A stretch of 64,000 bases of DNA, taken from NCBI GenBank assembly GCA_022478985.1, contig JAKSZP010010598.1, positions 148,400 through 212,399 on the forward strand, read 5' to 3'. The notes under the pieces are model-generated. The model worked only from the letters and a program-made list of their open reading frames with translations. It searched no databases and was not told the origin of the DNA. Positions 48,701 to 61,458 of this stretch are shown here, one piece after another. A program made the position numbers and the translations under genes. How positions within the stretch are numbered: position 1 is the stretch's first letter; every line of letters starts with the position of its first letter. This DNA comes from Massospora cicadina. Taxonomy: Eukaryota > Entomophthoromycota > Entomophthoromycetes > Entomophthorales > Entomophthoraceae.

Positions 48701-49034
48701 ATGTACTCAGTCTATTGGGTCCTACCATTACTGCCTATCTGATTTGGAAAATTAAAACTAAACACCTCAGCTGTAGTTCTAGAATAACCCCATCAATGAC
48801 CTCCTCCTAGGGACTCAGTTTTTCTGCAAATACTCTTCCTTAGTACATTATCTGGATGATATTTTATCCTCTTGGGAATTAGAGTCCCACTGATGTTTAA
48901 GTCCTTTAGAAAACTAAGATGGAGATCAAAGCTTGAGCATGCCTTATGGAAAAATGAAGTTCAGATTGATTGGATAAACTATTATTTGAGGGGCTAGTGT
49001 GAATACCTCCTCTTGTAGTGGATGACACAAGAGT

Positions 49035-49322
49035 ATGCCAATTTATATACCCAGGTCAACCATCATACCACCAAAGTCCCAGGTTGTAGTCAACACTGGA
49101 GATCACGTTAATATTCTGTCAGGCATTAATTGGAGATATGGGGAAGAAACACACTCAGTAAAAAAATTCCTGAACTTTCCAAGGATACTAGATCATGCTT
49201 ATTCTGGGCCCATATCCAAGTTATTAGTAAATCTGACCAATAAAGTTAGTACAGTGGGACTTAATATGCTGGCTACTTACATTTGCTTGTTACCTATGGA
49301 AAAGATCAATTTACATAGTTAT
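49035..49322 (+). pseudogene. TyB dUTPase-like domain
   Basis: The 96-codon open frame resembles trimeric dUTPases, which hydrolyse dUTP and keep uracil out of cDNA. An N-terminal strand region has IPPKSQVVVNTGDHVNI. The block RILDHAYSGPISKLLVN corresponds to the GVID-x-x-YxGxI-x-V-x-L-x-N motif, followed by VGLNMLATYICLLP, equivalent to the GDRIAQLI region. The catalytic Asp is in ILD, but the usual Tyr-sugar motif is altered. It lies between protease and RT. The assignment is from motif reading only. Confidence 0.65.
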
Positions 49323-49379
49323 TAATGTTAATAAAATCTTTCTGGAATCCCCTCCTACAATATCCCTAGTAAATATATC

Positions 49380-50190
49380 TACTGGTGATAATTTACCTTT
49401 AAACAATGGGACAAAATTGAGATATTACTAGAAGAATACTCCAACCTTTTCTTGACCTCTACTTATGATCTCACAAAGACTAAAGACGTCTTACATTATG
49501 TGTAGACTGCGTATGCTAAAGCTATCTGTTCTTTACCTATCAGAAGAGCAAGGTTTTAAAACTCAGGTGAATGTCAAAAATCAGTTATTGAATGTTAGAC
49601 TGCTGTTTCCTTCTTGTAGCCCTAGCCACCCATCTCTTGCTATTCTGAAAGAAAGATGTTTTCATTGTGTGGTAATGTACTACCAAAAGCTTAATTCTAT
49701 CACAAAAAGAATAGCTACCCACTGTCCCAAATCTATAATTTGCCTCACTTAATTGATGGGTCAGTACTTCTCTGAACTGGATCTCACCAGTGGGTACTCG
49801 CAATCAAAGATTGCACCTAAGACTTTGTCCAAATTTACTCTTATTGCTGATGAAGGACTTTATGAGCAAACTAGGATGCCTAATGGCTTTGTAACGCTTC
49901 AGCCTTGTTTCAATGGGCCATGGATAGAATCTAGATTTTTTTAAATTGCCCTTTTCTCTTGTAATCTTGGTGCCATTATGGTATTCTCAAGAGCAATTAG
50001 TTTTCACTTGGATCATCTTAGGAGAGTGTTTAAGCAACTTTGGAAGGCTTCTTTAAACTCAAAAATTTTGCATGCTTTTTCAATCCAAAAAGAAAACTCA
50101 GGACATAAGGTCTTAAAGAAAGACAATCAGTCAGTTTCTGATAAAGTTGTAGCCATTGAGATTATGCCAAACCCCAGAGCTTGAGAAATA
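49380..50190 (+). pseudogene. TyB reverse transcriptase
   Basis: Blocks in order are VPSCSPSHPS-like and YYQKLNSIT (about 49678-49704), NSYPLSQI, YFSELDLTSGYSQSKIAP (frame 49753-49944, first catalytic Asp) and EGLYEQTRMPNGF. The YxDD box should lie near 49970, where the sequence is too worn to read. The 49978-50184 frame covers the thumb. Confidence 0.82.
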
Positions 50191-50289
50191 TCCAAGTATT
50201 CCTTGTGATAATGGTTACTATCACCAGTTTATTTCTCAGTTCACTGACTTAGATGAGCCTTTTGTTTATTTAAAAAATCTTTTTTATGG

Positions 50290-50720
50290 TGACATGAGCA
50301 GAAACAGTCCTTTGTTATCTTAAGAACTGCCTTCTAAATAAATTATATCCTAGTTCACTCAAGGTTCAAATGCCCATATCTATTATTCACTAATGTTAGC
50401 TACATGGAATTAGAAGCTATCTTAGCTCAACATGATGAAGATCAAATTGATCATCCCATGCCTTACTACATCAAAACCTTAAGTAAGGATGAACAAAATC
50501 ATAGCATAATTAATGAGATTTGCTTAGTAGTACTAATGTCAATAAAAAGTTAATGACTATAATTGTGTGGAACCCATTTTATAGTCATCACTGAAAACTC
50601 CTTGATCCAATGGTTGCAAAAAAATTACCCTTATTGCAGATTAGCTGTATGGGCCTTACACTTACAGAGTTATAACTTTCCATTATCCATAATGCAGGGG
50701 TAATTTTCCAAATGTGGACA
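50290..50720 (+). pseudogene. TyB RNase H
   Basis: The plus-strand peptide AILAQHDEDQIDHPMPYYIK continues with LSKDEQNHSIINEICLVV at about 50419-50540. It matches the gypsy RNase H middle (AVLSQ...PVAYxSKxLxxAEQNYS..E). The N-terminal Asp block is not readable. Confidence 0.75.
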
Positions 50721-50899
50721 GGCTCACAAGGATGCCCATAGTTGCCATATTGACCCTTGAAGATTAATTTTATGGTCTAATTAGACTGTAGAAATGGAAA
50801 TTGGAGGCCCTGAGGCCCAAGCTGATTTGCAAACATGACTAGAGACAATTAGATCTGAGAGGTAATGTTATATAAGAAGGTAGATGGAAAGTGGCTTCA

Positions 50900-51330
50900 A
50901 TATATATGCCCTTCTTCACGTATTAAAGCAATTCTTGAAATACATTAAACTGTGGGACACAGAGCAGCAAAAAAGACTTATTAATGGTTAAGAAAGAGTT
51001 TCTACTGGGATTGGATGGTTAAGACTATCCATAAAGTACTAGAGGCATCTTTGACTTGTCAAACACAAGGTTGGGCCAGCCCTTGTTATCAACTTCAAGT
51101 CTTGGCTCCACCAAGTTCTTTTAATTTCATTAGTATTGATGTGGTGGCCATTTCTTATCAGCTTAAATGGGTATAAAATATATCCTTTCAGCCATAAACC
51201 ATTTGACAAAATGGGTAGAGGCAAATTCCATCCCAGCTCTAACTGCTAAAGTTACAGCCTTGGTTTTTATTCATTTTTTTAGACTTAGAAGCCCAGAGTG
51301 ACTCCTAGTACAGGCAACTTTGCGGGATGA
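50900..51330 (+). pseudogene. TyB integrase
   Basis: The zinc domain is visible as ILEIH, VGHRAAKKTY, FYWDWM and LTCQTQ, with the last Cys replaced. The core starts FNFISIDVVA, holding the first catalytic Asp. Beyond 51300 homology fades and the domain is not followed. Confidence 0.72.
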
Positions 51331-52798
51331 AGACTTAAAATACTTCCTTCCACTGCACTATGGTGCGCGAATTTAAACACCATAAATGTGGACCTGACCA
51401 CGCTTTGGATGTAGCTTGCACTACCCCAAAACTAACATATTTCCACCTTGTTTTAGTACTGGGAAGACCATTTGCACCATTCAGGACAGGCGACATGCCT
51501 CTCATCTCCCTTGCAGGAGACAAAACCCAATGACCCTCAGGTTTAAGGCCCCTGAGGTGGAGAATTCAAAGCCCTCCCCTTTGTCACCTGCTTTTTAGCG
51601 GAGACTTTGCTCTTTGTCCACTTTTTTCCAGAAGCCTTGGAGTCCTTTCAGACCAAATGCAATTTTCTTGCATGACCAATTTTGCCACCAGCCAGCTCAT
51701 GGCAACTGAACTGGCATCTAGCTGAGCTTCATGCTAACTCAGCAAATTGCGTCATTTATTGTAGGCATGTTCACCAAAGTGCAGCCAGCCAGGATTGCCC
51801 CTCCTTTTCCTGGAATTTGCACCCATGAAATCCCAGCTCATGGGGAAGCCGTTTGACAGGCATCATGCCCAACTTGTACTTTCTTCTTCCTGCCCATATA
51901 CTTTCCTCAGAGAGTGTTAGACACCCACAATAACAGGCTGTCATAGTCATCATTACCATCCCTAACACTCTTAGCCAATACAGGACCCAACCAGTACGCC
52001 TTTCTAGGTTATGGTGTTTTCTACACACCCATGTTTCCATGGGCTTTCTCCAATTGCTTCACTAGGAGGCCCCAGCTAACTTTATCTATCTCCCTTTTTG
52101 TACATTTTCACTCAGCATTAATGACCATAGTTTTACTTTTAAACTATAGACTCAAATTCTTTTCTCAGGTAGTCTAAGAGATAACCCCCTTATTTGGAAC
52201 CAAAAAACTTTAAAGCCCCATATAATCATCTTACAATGGGGTATTAAAATGTGCTAATGGGACCTTAGTTTCCATATTACAAAAAAGATGGCCACCTCTG
52301 ACCCCTATGCGCTGGAACCACTATCTTCCCAGCGCCCTATTGGCTTATTAAATAAGGTACCATTGGATAATCAAAATGTTTACCTTCAAAGCTATATAAT
52401 TATATAGACCATTATTAAGCATTGTTGCCCTTGTTAAATTCCTTGATGCCCAAAAATCTTAATTTACTATGAAAACCTTAGCAAACAAAAATTTCTGACT
52501 ATAACCCCTTGCTACCAAAGGGGTACCTTGACTAAAATTAAAGAGATGGGCTGCTCTAATGCTAATAGGCCCACCCTTCTGACCTTCCAGTTAAAAGTTC
52601 TGGTCATGTTCTATCACCATTGACCAGGAGGCTAATAAAACAAACTTAACATCATTTGGCCATGTCCCTGCCGTGTTATACATAAGGTGAACTCTGAGTA
52701 TTATATTGCCAATTTCAATTATGGTATGATGGTCAACCAATTCCATGACCATTTCTTATGGCCCTATACCCCCTTCAACAGGATCTTGAAGGGGGAGT
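51331..52798 (+). other. TyB 3' internal region and polypurine tract
   Basis: There is no readable integrase C-terminus or chromodomain. A purine run, gaagggggag (52788-52797), lies directly before the 3' LTR and is the likely polypurine tract. The piece 51370-51600 is GC-richer and of unknown origin. Confidence 0.5.
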
Positions 52799-53281
52799 TG
52801 TCAGAATTGAGATGATAATGATTTGGGATTCTCACTTCAAAATTGAGCATATACAAATCAGATATTGAACAATAATATTCACATCTGGGACCTTCTTTTG
52901 GAGTTTAATCAGAAAGGTTCAAACCAGGCTTCTCACATGCATCAGAACCTTGTAGATTCTTTCCAAATTGGATTCTTAGGTCTCTGAGGCTTGAAAAGGG
53001 CACTCACAATTAATGTGGTCAAGAGGTCATTAACAAAGGGGAACATTGAATCCCTCAATTGAGCAGTTTACCTGGAATGATTAGAAGATCTTAATCAAAA
53101 GGATCTAAGGATATATCTTTAATAATGCAACCTGACTCAATCTACAAGTATAAGAGCCTTTTTATAATTAAAAGATATATTATATAACTCCTCTTTTCTT
53201 ATTACTTTAACAGTTCTTTTTAATAACAACTTTGAGCCCCCTTTATACCTTGACTACAGTTTTAGTATTGATAAGCTAACA
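52799..53281 (+). repeat. TyB 3' LTR
   Basis: It starts TGTCAGAATTGAGATG, is collinear with 45910-46393, and ends gataagctaaca. Confidence 0.85.
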
Positions 53282-55140
53282 GTCAATTTTGTTATCATAT
53301 GGGATCATACAAGAGGTGGCAGAAGTAGAATATCTCTTTACTATTACGCCACGTCTTTTACCAAGTGTAATCAGTTTTCTAGCAATCACAACTTATTAGC
53401 TCAGAATTCATAGTAGGGAAGTGACTGTCATAATGCTCTAACTGATTGCACAGTCAACAAATTACCTTAGTACCGACCTTTATATTAAAATGCAGCCAGT
53501 AAGGGTGGGTTAAGCCTTTTTCTTTGGAATGAGGGGTCATCTGACTATATTTAAAGGCTCCTGTTGGCATGGGTTAAGTCCCATAAAATTGAAAGCACTT
53601 TGGAAAAGATAGTAAACCATTTGGATAATATTATATTATTTGTTGAGCACCAATAATACTTATTATAGCTCCATGTAGGGTATACAAGCATGTCACAGGG
53701 CAATATTTGCATCAAGGTTATGTAACACCTTGACTCCATATAAACTTAAACCTCACAGTAAAACGATTATTCAAAGATGTAACTGATTTTTCTTTATTAG
53801 AAAAAATATAAAGGACAACATTTTCCATATTGTTATTCATTTTGCTCAATCAAACTCTTGCACAATGAGATTTTGGCACTGTGTTAACTCATATTAACTT
53901 ACTGTTATTTGGGTATTACTAGTTCCTGACATAAAGAATCCAAAAAATTCATTAAAGTTGCAACTTAGTGTCCTTAAACACTCCATGCTTATTTCAGACA
54001 GTATTATGAAGTTGTGTAAATTCCCATTTTTGTCAAATTTGGATAAATTAATTATACTAAATGGAACATGGTATCCTTGCACAGAGGCACAAAGGCTGAA
54101 AAGAGTTTAAATTAACCTCAGGGTTATTTGAATGAGGATAATAATAGAAATGTCTTGAGACCACAAGATCATCCTGAGTGAAAAGCTACATATGTTAATT
54201 AGAGGCTACAAATGGAGCAATCATTGGTGAGGAAGATGGCATTAAGAGTAAAATGCTATCTGAAACCACCAAAACATAGTTGGGCCCAGAAATACCTAAG
54301 TTAATAAATTTGGTAAACTTGAGGTGTTGGATTGGAAACTGGAACATCCATTCTTTAATAAGTAAATACTGATACAGTGTCAACATGTAAATAACTGGTT
54401 ATAAAATACTGATGGAGCTGTTTAATTGGCTAAATTATTGTTGCCATTCCACCTCAAACTTTTGTTTAACCAGTGTGAGTTTCTGGTTGCAGTAAAAATA
54501 TGACTTTTCAACTCCTTAAACTCTTATCATTATGTCAGTAAATTAACTAGATGGTTTTCTCCCACTATTTAAAATACTAAAATCCAATTAACTTTAATAT
54601 TGATAGCATAACAATTGCAGAGGAATCTTCTGGATAGGATTTCCTTAAGAAGCAGTTTGGTTACAATTGTCATAATTCAATTACCAGTAACTAGAAACTG
54701 AGGATAATTAAGAGTAGGTTATATTATTATGTTACTGATGGTTGTTGCAGATCAAATTGTCAAAGATTATTAATGGGAAATGTGGCAATATGGTTACATT
54801 TCCACTGAGATTTGCACCAAGCAGATAGTTAGCAAGATTACCTGCTTGGTTGATTTATAGGAATGCCCGCAGCAAGAGAGATAACAGTATGTGATAGAGA
54901 ATAAAGAGGGTATCACTTTTAATTGGTAATCTGCAGTGGACTCTGTAGCACGAAATTGATATGTTGTAGACCCCTTGGTTTTGGCAGTGTGAAGCTGCTT
55001 TTATAATTAAGATTGTTTTCTTAAAGCACATTCTTCTACTTTATATATTTTACTATTTTCATTCAAGGAACAGAGATCTTCATATTGTCCTTTTATTGTA
55101 TCAGTGAGCTTAACCTCTGTGCAAATATCCTCCAGATCTT
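53282..55140. other. AT-rich DNA between TyB and TyC
   Basis: I recognise no gene. Minus-strand frames of 62-63 codons (53551-53739, 53894-54082 and 54195-54386) have no secure motif. If TyB entered TyD, the rest of TyD should lie here, but I could not confirm it. The 5' LTR of TyC is expected near the right edge but was not delimited. Confidence 0.4.
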
Positions 55141-57600
55141 ATATAATCCTCTGGAAGATCAACAGTGGTGCTCACTACAAGCAGACTGCTGATTCGGTCT
55201 TAAAGAAGCTCAAATACCTGTAACCATGACAAATTTTAACTATCTTTGCCATGACCTCGTGGGGTTTTGCACCAAATATAGTGGCAACCCTTTGGAATTT
55301 TTCCAATGAGGAACCACCCCTGTTCAATGTGACTGAGCCATCTGACCTCACTGAATCTCCAATAAAATTTTAGTTATCTGATTTACAGCCCTCAAGTTGC
55401 ACAGCTTAGATGCTTCACAGATGTCAATACCACTCAGCTGCATAAAATTATGGAGTGGCTCCTTTGAGGTACCATCTTTATGACAAGGACCCCATTGAGG
55501 ATTTTAAGAGCATGTTCTTTAATCTTTGAGATCAGGCTCAGCGCTACAAATTGTATATGTCCTATCTGTACATGACCACCACTGGCCTAATATGCCATCT
55601 CAACTCCCACAGGCCAGTAGAGTATCTTGTCACTTATGTGCAGCCATCTAGTTGGCAACTCCTGTAAGTTCTGGCTTGACATAATATTAAAATTGGATAC
55701 ATATTGCATATCATCCAAATGCAACAAAATGATAACTGTCTTTTTCTGGAATGACTTGAGCAGACATTCTCATAGATGAGGGGCGCTTGTCCAAGTACAC
55801 ACCCATGTTGCTGATGCCCACAGTCAGATGGATCAGCTCATACCCTAGTTAATTTAGGAGCTACCCTGGGTTCTAAGAGCTGATGAACCAGAGAGGTCTC
55901 ACGCTTGGCTGGATTAGGTACATGACTACATTAGGAGGGAACAATGAACAATTCATGCAAGAAATGACAAATGGGTGTTGGGCATTGACTCCACTGTGGG
56001 TCACACCAAGGACCGCGCTACCCAGTTGAAGCGGCGTGTAACTGACCAAGCCAACTCCATTGCAATTTATATTAATCATCTGAAAAGTGAATGGATCAAC
56101 TACTATGCCACTAAAAATTCTGGAGCTTCATTTCTCAGTTCCACTGAATATGGGCAGTTTTTGGATTGGATAGCTCACCTTAAGGGCTTTAACAATGCTA
56201 TTCAAGGATTTACTGTGACCCTTCAATTGTCAAGTTGTGAAATACGCCAATCTCAGGGTTAGTTTAAATAAATCTGTAATGATAAAAATGAGAAACTTCT
56301 TCTAGAATGAGCTGCCCTAGTAAGTCAACTAGACTATATCTCTCTTGTCAAGCTCATGATAGTGGATGCCAGAGTTCCAGGTTGCAAGGAACTCTCAAAG
56401 ATGTGGTTGAGAGTCTTAAAAATCTTAAGAAAAACTGGCCACTGAGAGGTAATTATGCCAAAATTTACAAATAGAGGTCAATTAGCTTAAGTAGGGTGCT
56501 AAGGAATAGCGCTGCCACTGTGGTTCAGTTAAAGTGGAACAAATTGTGGAGGAGTTGTTTGCTGACCAGGGGGATGAAGGTAGTTGGGTCATAGTCTCGA
56601 CTTGGGGGACAAATATGTGTTTGCAAAATAGCTACCCCCATTTGTCGCTGTTAAACCAGCTGAAAAGCCACCACTTTCTGAAGGACCATGGAGGATCCAA
56701 GTTCTGTCCCACGCCCCACCTATACTCCCATGTGAGGGTAAATTCACCAGACCAGAGACTGCACATTCACTCCCAAAAATTGCATCCCAGATTGAGATAG
56801 AATATGCTCATTAAAAAGTTGCCTTTATTTAGCTGGGGAGGCAATATACATGGGTCCTTCAAGAGGCTTGAGTTAGCCAGCAAAGGAGTTTTAAAACGCC
56901 ATAAGGTGAAGCTGCTAATCTCCACTTTAGATGTCAAAATCGCTGACCAGGTCACCTGTTACCTGGAGGACAGCTCTGTGATCTAAAAAGGAGGTCAAGA
57001 AAACTGTACTACGCTTGTTCAGCTGGATAGAAAAAATGGTGCAATGAAAAGTAGACTTCCTGACTATTGGGTTTCAATGGAATAACCCTTTCAAAATTTG
57101 CTGACCTCTTCACCTTGGAAGCGCATGTGCTAGTAGGGGCAGGAACACTGTTGAAGGCGGATGTCAGTATTGCTATGACCAACGCTGTGAAACCTCATAA
57201 GGAGCTCTACAATGCAATGGCTCCAATTCTATAGGGATAACCCCTACTGCAGATTTTCAACTAGCTGCAGAAATTGGCAACCACAATTAACCCACTAACA
57301 GGAACTGGAAACTGCCATTGACTGTTGCTGGAGCTTCATGTGTGGGTAGCCAGCAGCGACCAACTTATAATTCGCCAGCTAATATCCATCCAAACTACAG
57401 TCTGCTGACCAACCCATGGCTGACCTATGATCATTTGTCCCAATCCTGGCCGCTTTTTAATGCTCTGCCCCATCCCCGTACAGCTTATAACCCCAGGCCA
57501 GGTTTAGTGATATTCAGAAATGGGACATTTTTGGATTAACTTGCTTCAAGTGCAGTTATCATGAACATTATGTGGCGAGCTGCCCTGCAAAGTGGAACAT
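55141..57600 (+). pseudogene. TyC gag
   Basis: A plus-strand Gag-like region. The frame 55975-56262 is a helical-looking piece (LKSEWINYYATKN, FLDWIAHLKGFNNAI), and 57318-57539 is Pro- and Asn-rich. It closes with a good CCHC knuckle, CFKCSYHEHYVASC, at 57542-57583 (C-x2-C-x4-H-x4-C). Such knuckles bind the element RNA. Stops interrupt the intervening sequence. Confidence 0.65.
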
Positions 57601-58089
57601 ACATGCAGTTCTACAAAATTCAGATGAGCAGGGAAAAGAACAAGCGGAATAGAGACAGGTTTTTTTAATTATGATAAGCCAAATTACCTGTCCCACCTGA
57701 TCATAATGAGTCAGCCTAATTCAGGTCTCATGTCCCCAATGACATACTTTCTCTTCCACCAAACCACTGATGATGTAATCAAGGTCTTGCTCCTAAGCCA
57801 AGGAAGGTGTCATGGAAGAGATCCATCAATATACAGAAACCATACACCTGTCAGATTCTGGAGCTTAACTTGTCAGATGAACTTCAACCCTCCTCAAATG
57901 TGGCCTCGCTGGAGGGTGTGAACATCACCATTCTGGTGAAGCAGATCGTAAAGGAGTATCCACAGGTATGGTCCAGTATTGTGCACTTTCTCAATAAGAA
58001 GAATTCTTTTGGATGTTCATGTACTAAACAGTCATGGTTCCTCTTATTATGAGTTTACTTATTGTGACATTTTTATAAAAAAAACAAAA

Positions 58090-58450
58090 TATGTGTGAAC
58101 ATAGAACCAGCTCCCCATTTATCATAGTATTGACAAAGATGGTAGCTAAGCTGTCATTGAAACATGATGTGTAGCACTGGGTGGTATATAGGACCACAGG
58201 GGCAGATATACCATACCAGAGGGAGCATACAGTGCGCTGCCTCTTCATTTTGGGTTAATTGCTGTCTCCACTCCAGAAATTTGTATTACCAAACCACAGT
58301 TAAGACATGTTAATTGGTGCAGCTTTTATGCACCGTTTTGGTGCCATGGTCAACATGGTGGAAGAAAACTTTGCGATCCTTGGGTCAGTGGATCCCTGTT
58401 TTCTTCATGTCAATGGGGGTACCACAGGAATTTGTCTAAGCTGGCCAAAT
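58090..58450 (+). pseudogene. TyC protease-like remnant
   Basis: The stretch SPFIIVLTKMVAKLSLKHDV followed by VVYRTTGADIPYQREH lies where the protease belongs and resembles the region after the active site. The D-S/T-G triplet itself is not visible, so the call rests on position and flank similarity. Confidence 0.45.
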
Positions 58451-58939
58451 CAACCTCGCATACTGTGATAACATAGTTCATGTCTGCTACCAGAAGTTGA
58501 AGCGGCAGACTAGGGTTATTTCTAATAAGATATATGAGTACCAAGGAGTATTACTATAATCAACAAGCGCTTTAATGATACTATTTGGACACCAAGCTAT
58601 CATAGGAATGGAGCTCAAAGTGGAGATACCAGAATGATTGTTTAAGAAGGTCCTTGGTCACTACCAACAATCACTTCTTAAACCTCATGTGGCTCCAGGA
58701 TTATTAGTATCTGATCCTGAGGAAAATCAGAGTGCTTCTGGACAATTTGAAGGAGGAGCCTCTTATGGTCCGAAGGCATTAGGTGGTAACTTATCTACAC
58801 CTGACCCCCATTGATGATATCCTTCAGCTTCATAGATTTGACTCATTGGATTAGCTTATCTTTGTCACCCAGAATTCAGCTAGTTTAATGGCAGTGGCTC
58901 TGCGTGAAGTTTTGATGGGGCTATCTGAGAAGCAACAAG

Positions 58940-60186
58940 ATTGGGTGATGGCATTATTTAAGAAATAAGGGTTTTGAATCACAAAGCTATATTCTGGGGT
59001 GCGCTCATGATGTTGATCATCAAGTGGACACAGGAGACCACCCTCCTATTTGATCTCAGCCAATTCATCAAATGAGGGCTGTGGAAGAGGTAGTGTCTGA
59101 AGAAATAGGGAAGTTGCTGGAGAAGGGTATGCTTGAGCCATTGAAAAGTCATTGGGCCGCGCCTGTATTAATTGTTAAAAGAAGGATGAAACTAACTGGA
59201 TATGATTGACTATCAGAAACTTAATAGCATCACCAAAAAGGATTTATAAAGCTACTCCAGATTGATGATACCTTAGATTGTCTGGCTGGTGCTCGCTATT
59301 TTTAAATGTGGACCTGATCTCAGGGTACTGGCACATTGAGTTGCTATGGAAAAACAAGAAAAGTGTGCTATGATCACCTCCAAAGGGTTATTCCAGCCCA
59401 ATCATATGCCGCAAGCCCTATGTAACACCCTGTCTACATTTCAAAGGGCAATGGACACTATCCTGGGCAATATCAAACTGTAATGTGCCCTTGTCTATCT
59501 TAACAACTTTAACGTTTTCTCAAAAATATTTTCAGAGCACCTAGCTCACCTGGATTAAGCAAACCATTGGATCATGGAGGTGAAAATTAAATTCAAAATT
59601 CACAAATGACAATTTTAAAGAGCAAATAGAATATCTTGGGTTTGTAGTAGATGCCAGCAATTTTTGACTGCAACTGGCTAAGGTAGAAGCCATCAGGAAG
59701 ATGGCAAAACAACATATCAAATGAGCTATCAATTCTTTTGGTCATGGCCAGGTACTATCTCCAATTTATTCCCAATTTTAGCTATATCAGAGCCCCGCTC
59801 TTTGAGCTTTTAATGAAGGACGTTACTTTTGAGTGGACAGAACAATGTCAGAGTGCTTTTGACGCTCTCTAAATGGTGCTGATCAGCACTCTGGTGCTGC
59901 GGTGTCCAAACTTTGGGAAAGAGTTTGTTGTTTAGATGGACGCTTCTCTTTCCACTGTGGAAAAAGTATTGTTGCAGCAGGATGACATGATATGGAGCAT
60001 TCTGTTGCTTATCGCAGACAAAGTTTGAACTGTCATATTTAAAAGTAATATATGATGACTGAATGAAAGTGCCTAGAAGTAATTTACATATAAGAACAAT
60101 TTCAGGTATATATCCACAGAGTAAAGTTCAAAGTTTTGATCAATCACGCTTCATTATACATGTTACAAAATCTTTGGGATCCATAG
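58940..60186 (+). pseudogene. TyC reverse transcriptase and RNase H, truncated
   Basis: Pre-RT block: LSEKQQDWVMALFKK, CAHDVDHQVDTGDHPPI (about 58917-59055). RT: AVEEVVSEEIGKLLEKGML and SHWAAPVLIVKR (59080-59180), DYQKLNSITKKD (near 59205), DDTLDCLAGARYF, and a worn PAQSYAA block. RNase H: EFVVxMDASLSTVEKVLLQQ (near 59920-59980) and FKVLINHASLYML. The RNase H ends abruptly at 60186, where TyA copy 2 begins, so the integrase is not in this window. Confidence 0.82.
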
Positions 60187-61458
60187 TGTAAGTCTTGGGG
60201 AGTGCCCCCTCCATTTGGATTGGGGGTGTTCCCTTTCCCATCAAAAAAGAGTCTGATAAGGGCAGTTATCCCTCTTGTCTCACAGAGCAAACTCACCCAT
60301 GTGGTGGATGAACGTTAGGTAACAGCTCTCCCTTTGATGATCTCTCCACCTGTTCCAGTATTAACTTCAGATGAATTATATAAAAAATTAAGGGGATGTG
60401 TGCTGAACTTTTGGGGAGTCAGCATTCTCTTGGGGATGAAAGGTCTAAATAAAGATGAGGGCAACAAGCTTTATCATCAATATCTGAGAGCCTTAAATCA
60501 TTAAAACAAGGCCTGATGAGCGTGTACCTTTGATGAATAAAGCATCTAATGTCATATCATTGGCAAAACTTGCTTTAGCATCAGGCTATTAAGAAATGCC
60601 CATGTGAGTTTGATACCTTCCCCAATAGTATCGCAACCCACTCCCAATAGATCTAGTTTGGACCAACAGACCCCAGAGTTACTGGGTTTGGGCAGGTTGA
60701 GCGTCCCAAACCCATTTACAACATCATGGGACCGCCCCTATGTGGATTGTCCTTGGGAGTTTCCCGCTTCCCATCAGGTGAGACGCCATCAGTCAATGAA
60801 ACTGAAGAAGATTGGCAATTTGGGCATCCATGGATAAACTGACAGCGACCCAACCCACTGCCAACACTTTTGAAGTCAGTTCTAGATATATATGTTTTCC
60901 ACTCACTTAAAGTTCGTCAGTTTAGGTAAATCTCAAGGGCCCTGATCCCAAGCTTGTCTAAGCTATTCCCCAAATCAATCATCTATTTAAGCAGTCATAA
61001 CACACTGAGAAAATTGACAGTTGATTTCTAATTTTAAAATTCAAATAAAAATCCGTACCCAAAATATGATTCTTTTCATATGGCAAAATTAAAACCTCCC
61101 ATTCTGATCTTACTTTTTCCAGCACCAAAACCCACAGGCCCTGGACCATGATAGCCTGGTTCATTGCAGGGTTATTTTTTAAAATTACAACCTTTTGCCG
61201 TTTGCTGGTATATTCTCTCACTACACAATTTAACTTCACTAAGCTAGCAGTGCCTTTGGCACTGAGCTTGTCATCTAGATTTTTGGGAATCCATATTGGC
61301 AGGCTGGTCTAAACTTTATCTGCCACCATCATGACATAATCAAATATTCACTACTTTCTGCCATTTCTGCCCTTCTCATTGAGATGAGTGCAGCAGTGAT
61401 CATCTTTTACCAGTTGAATGTACAGTTGGTATCCTGCCTTCTGTTGTTTGTCTGGCTA
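60187..61458 (+). repeat. TyA copy 2, 5' LTR
   Basis: This third TyA LTR has the conserved coding-like stretch THVVDE, VTALPL, SPPVPVLTSDEL at about 60285-60410. It also has an open frame (60604-60837) with LSVPNPFTTSW and RPYVDCPWEFPA, matching LNPFPTKW and PYLGWSWGIPA of the LTR at 6656-7811. It lies at a TyC RNase H junction. Confidence 0.85.

Larger units (their letters stand above)
45910..53281 (+). mobile_element. TyB gypsy retrotransposon with dUTPase-like domain, decayed
   Basis: LTRs of 484 and 483 bp (45910-46393 and 52799-53281) start TGT and end gataagcYaaca. The flanks ttcaa and gtcaa match at four of five bases. The plus-strand order is gag, protease, dUTPase-like domain, RT, RNase H, integrase, polypurine tract. 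Every domain is broken by stops or shifts. It is inserted next to TyD. Confidence 0.88.
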
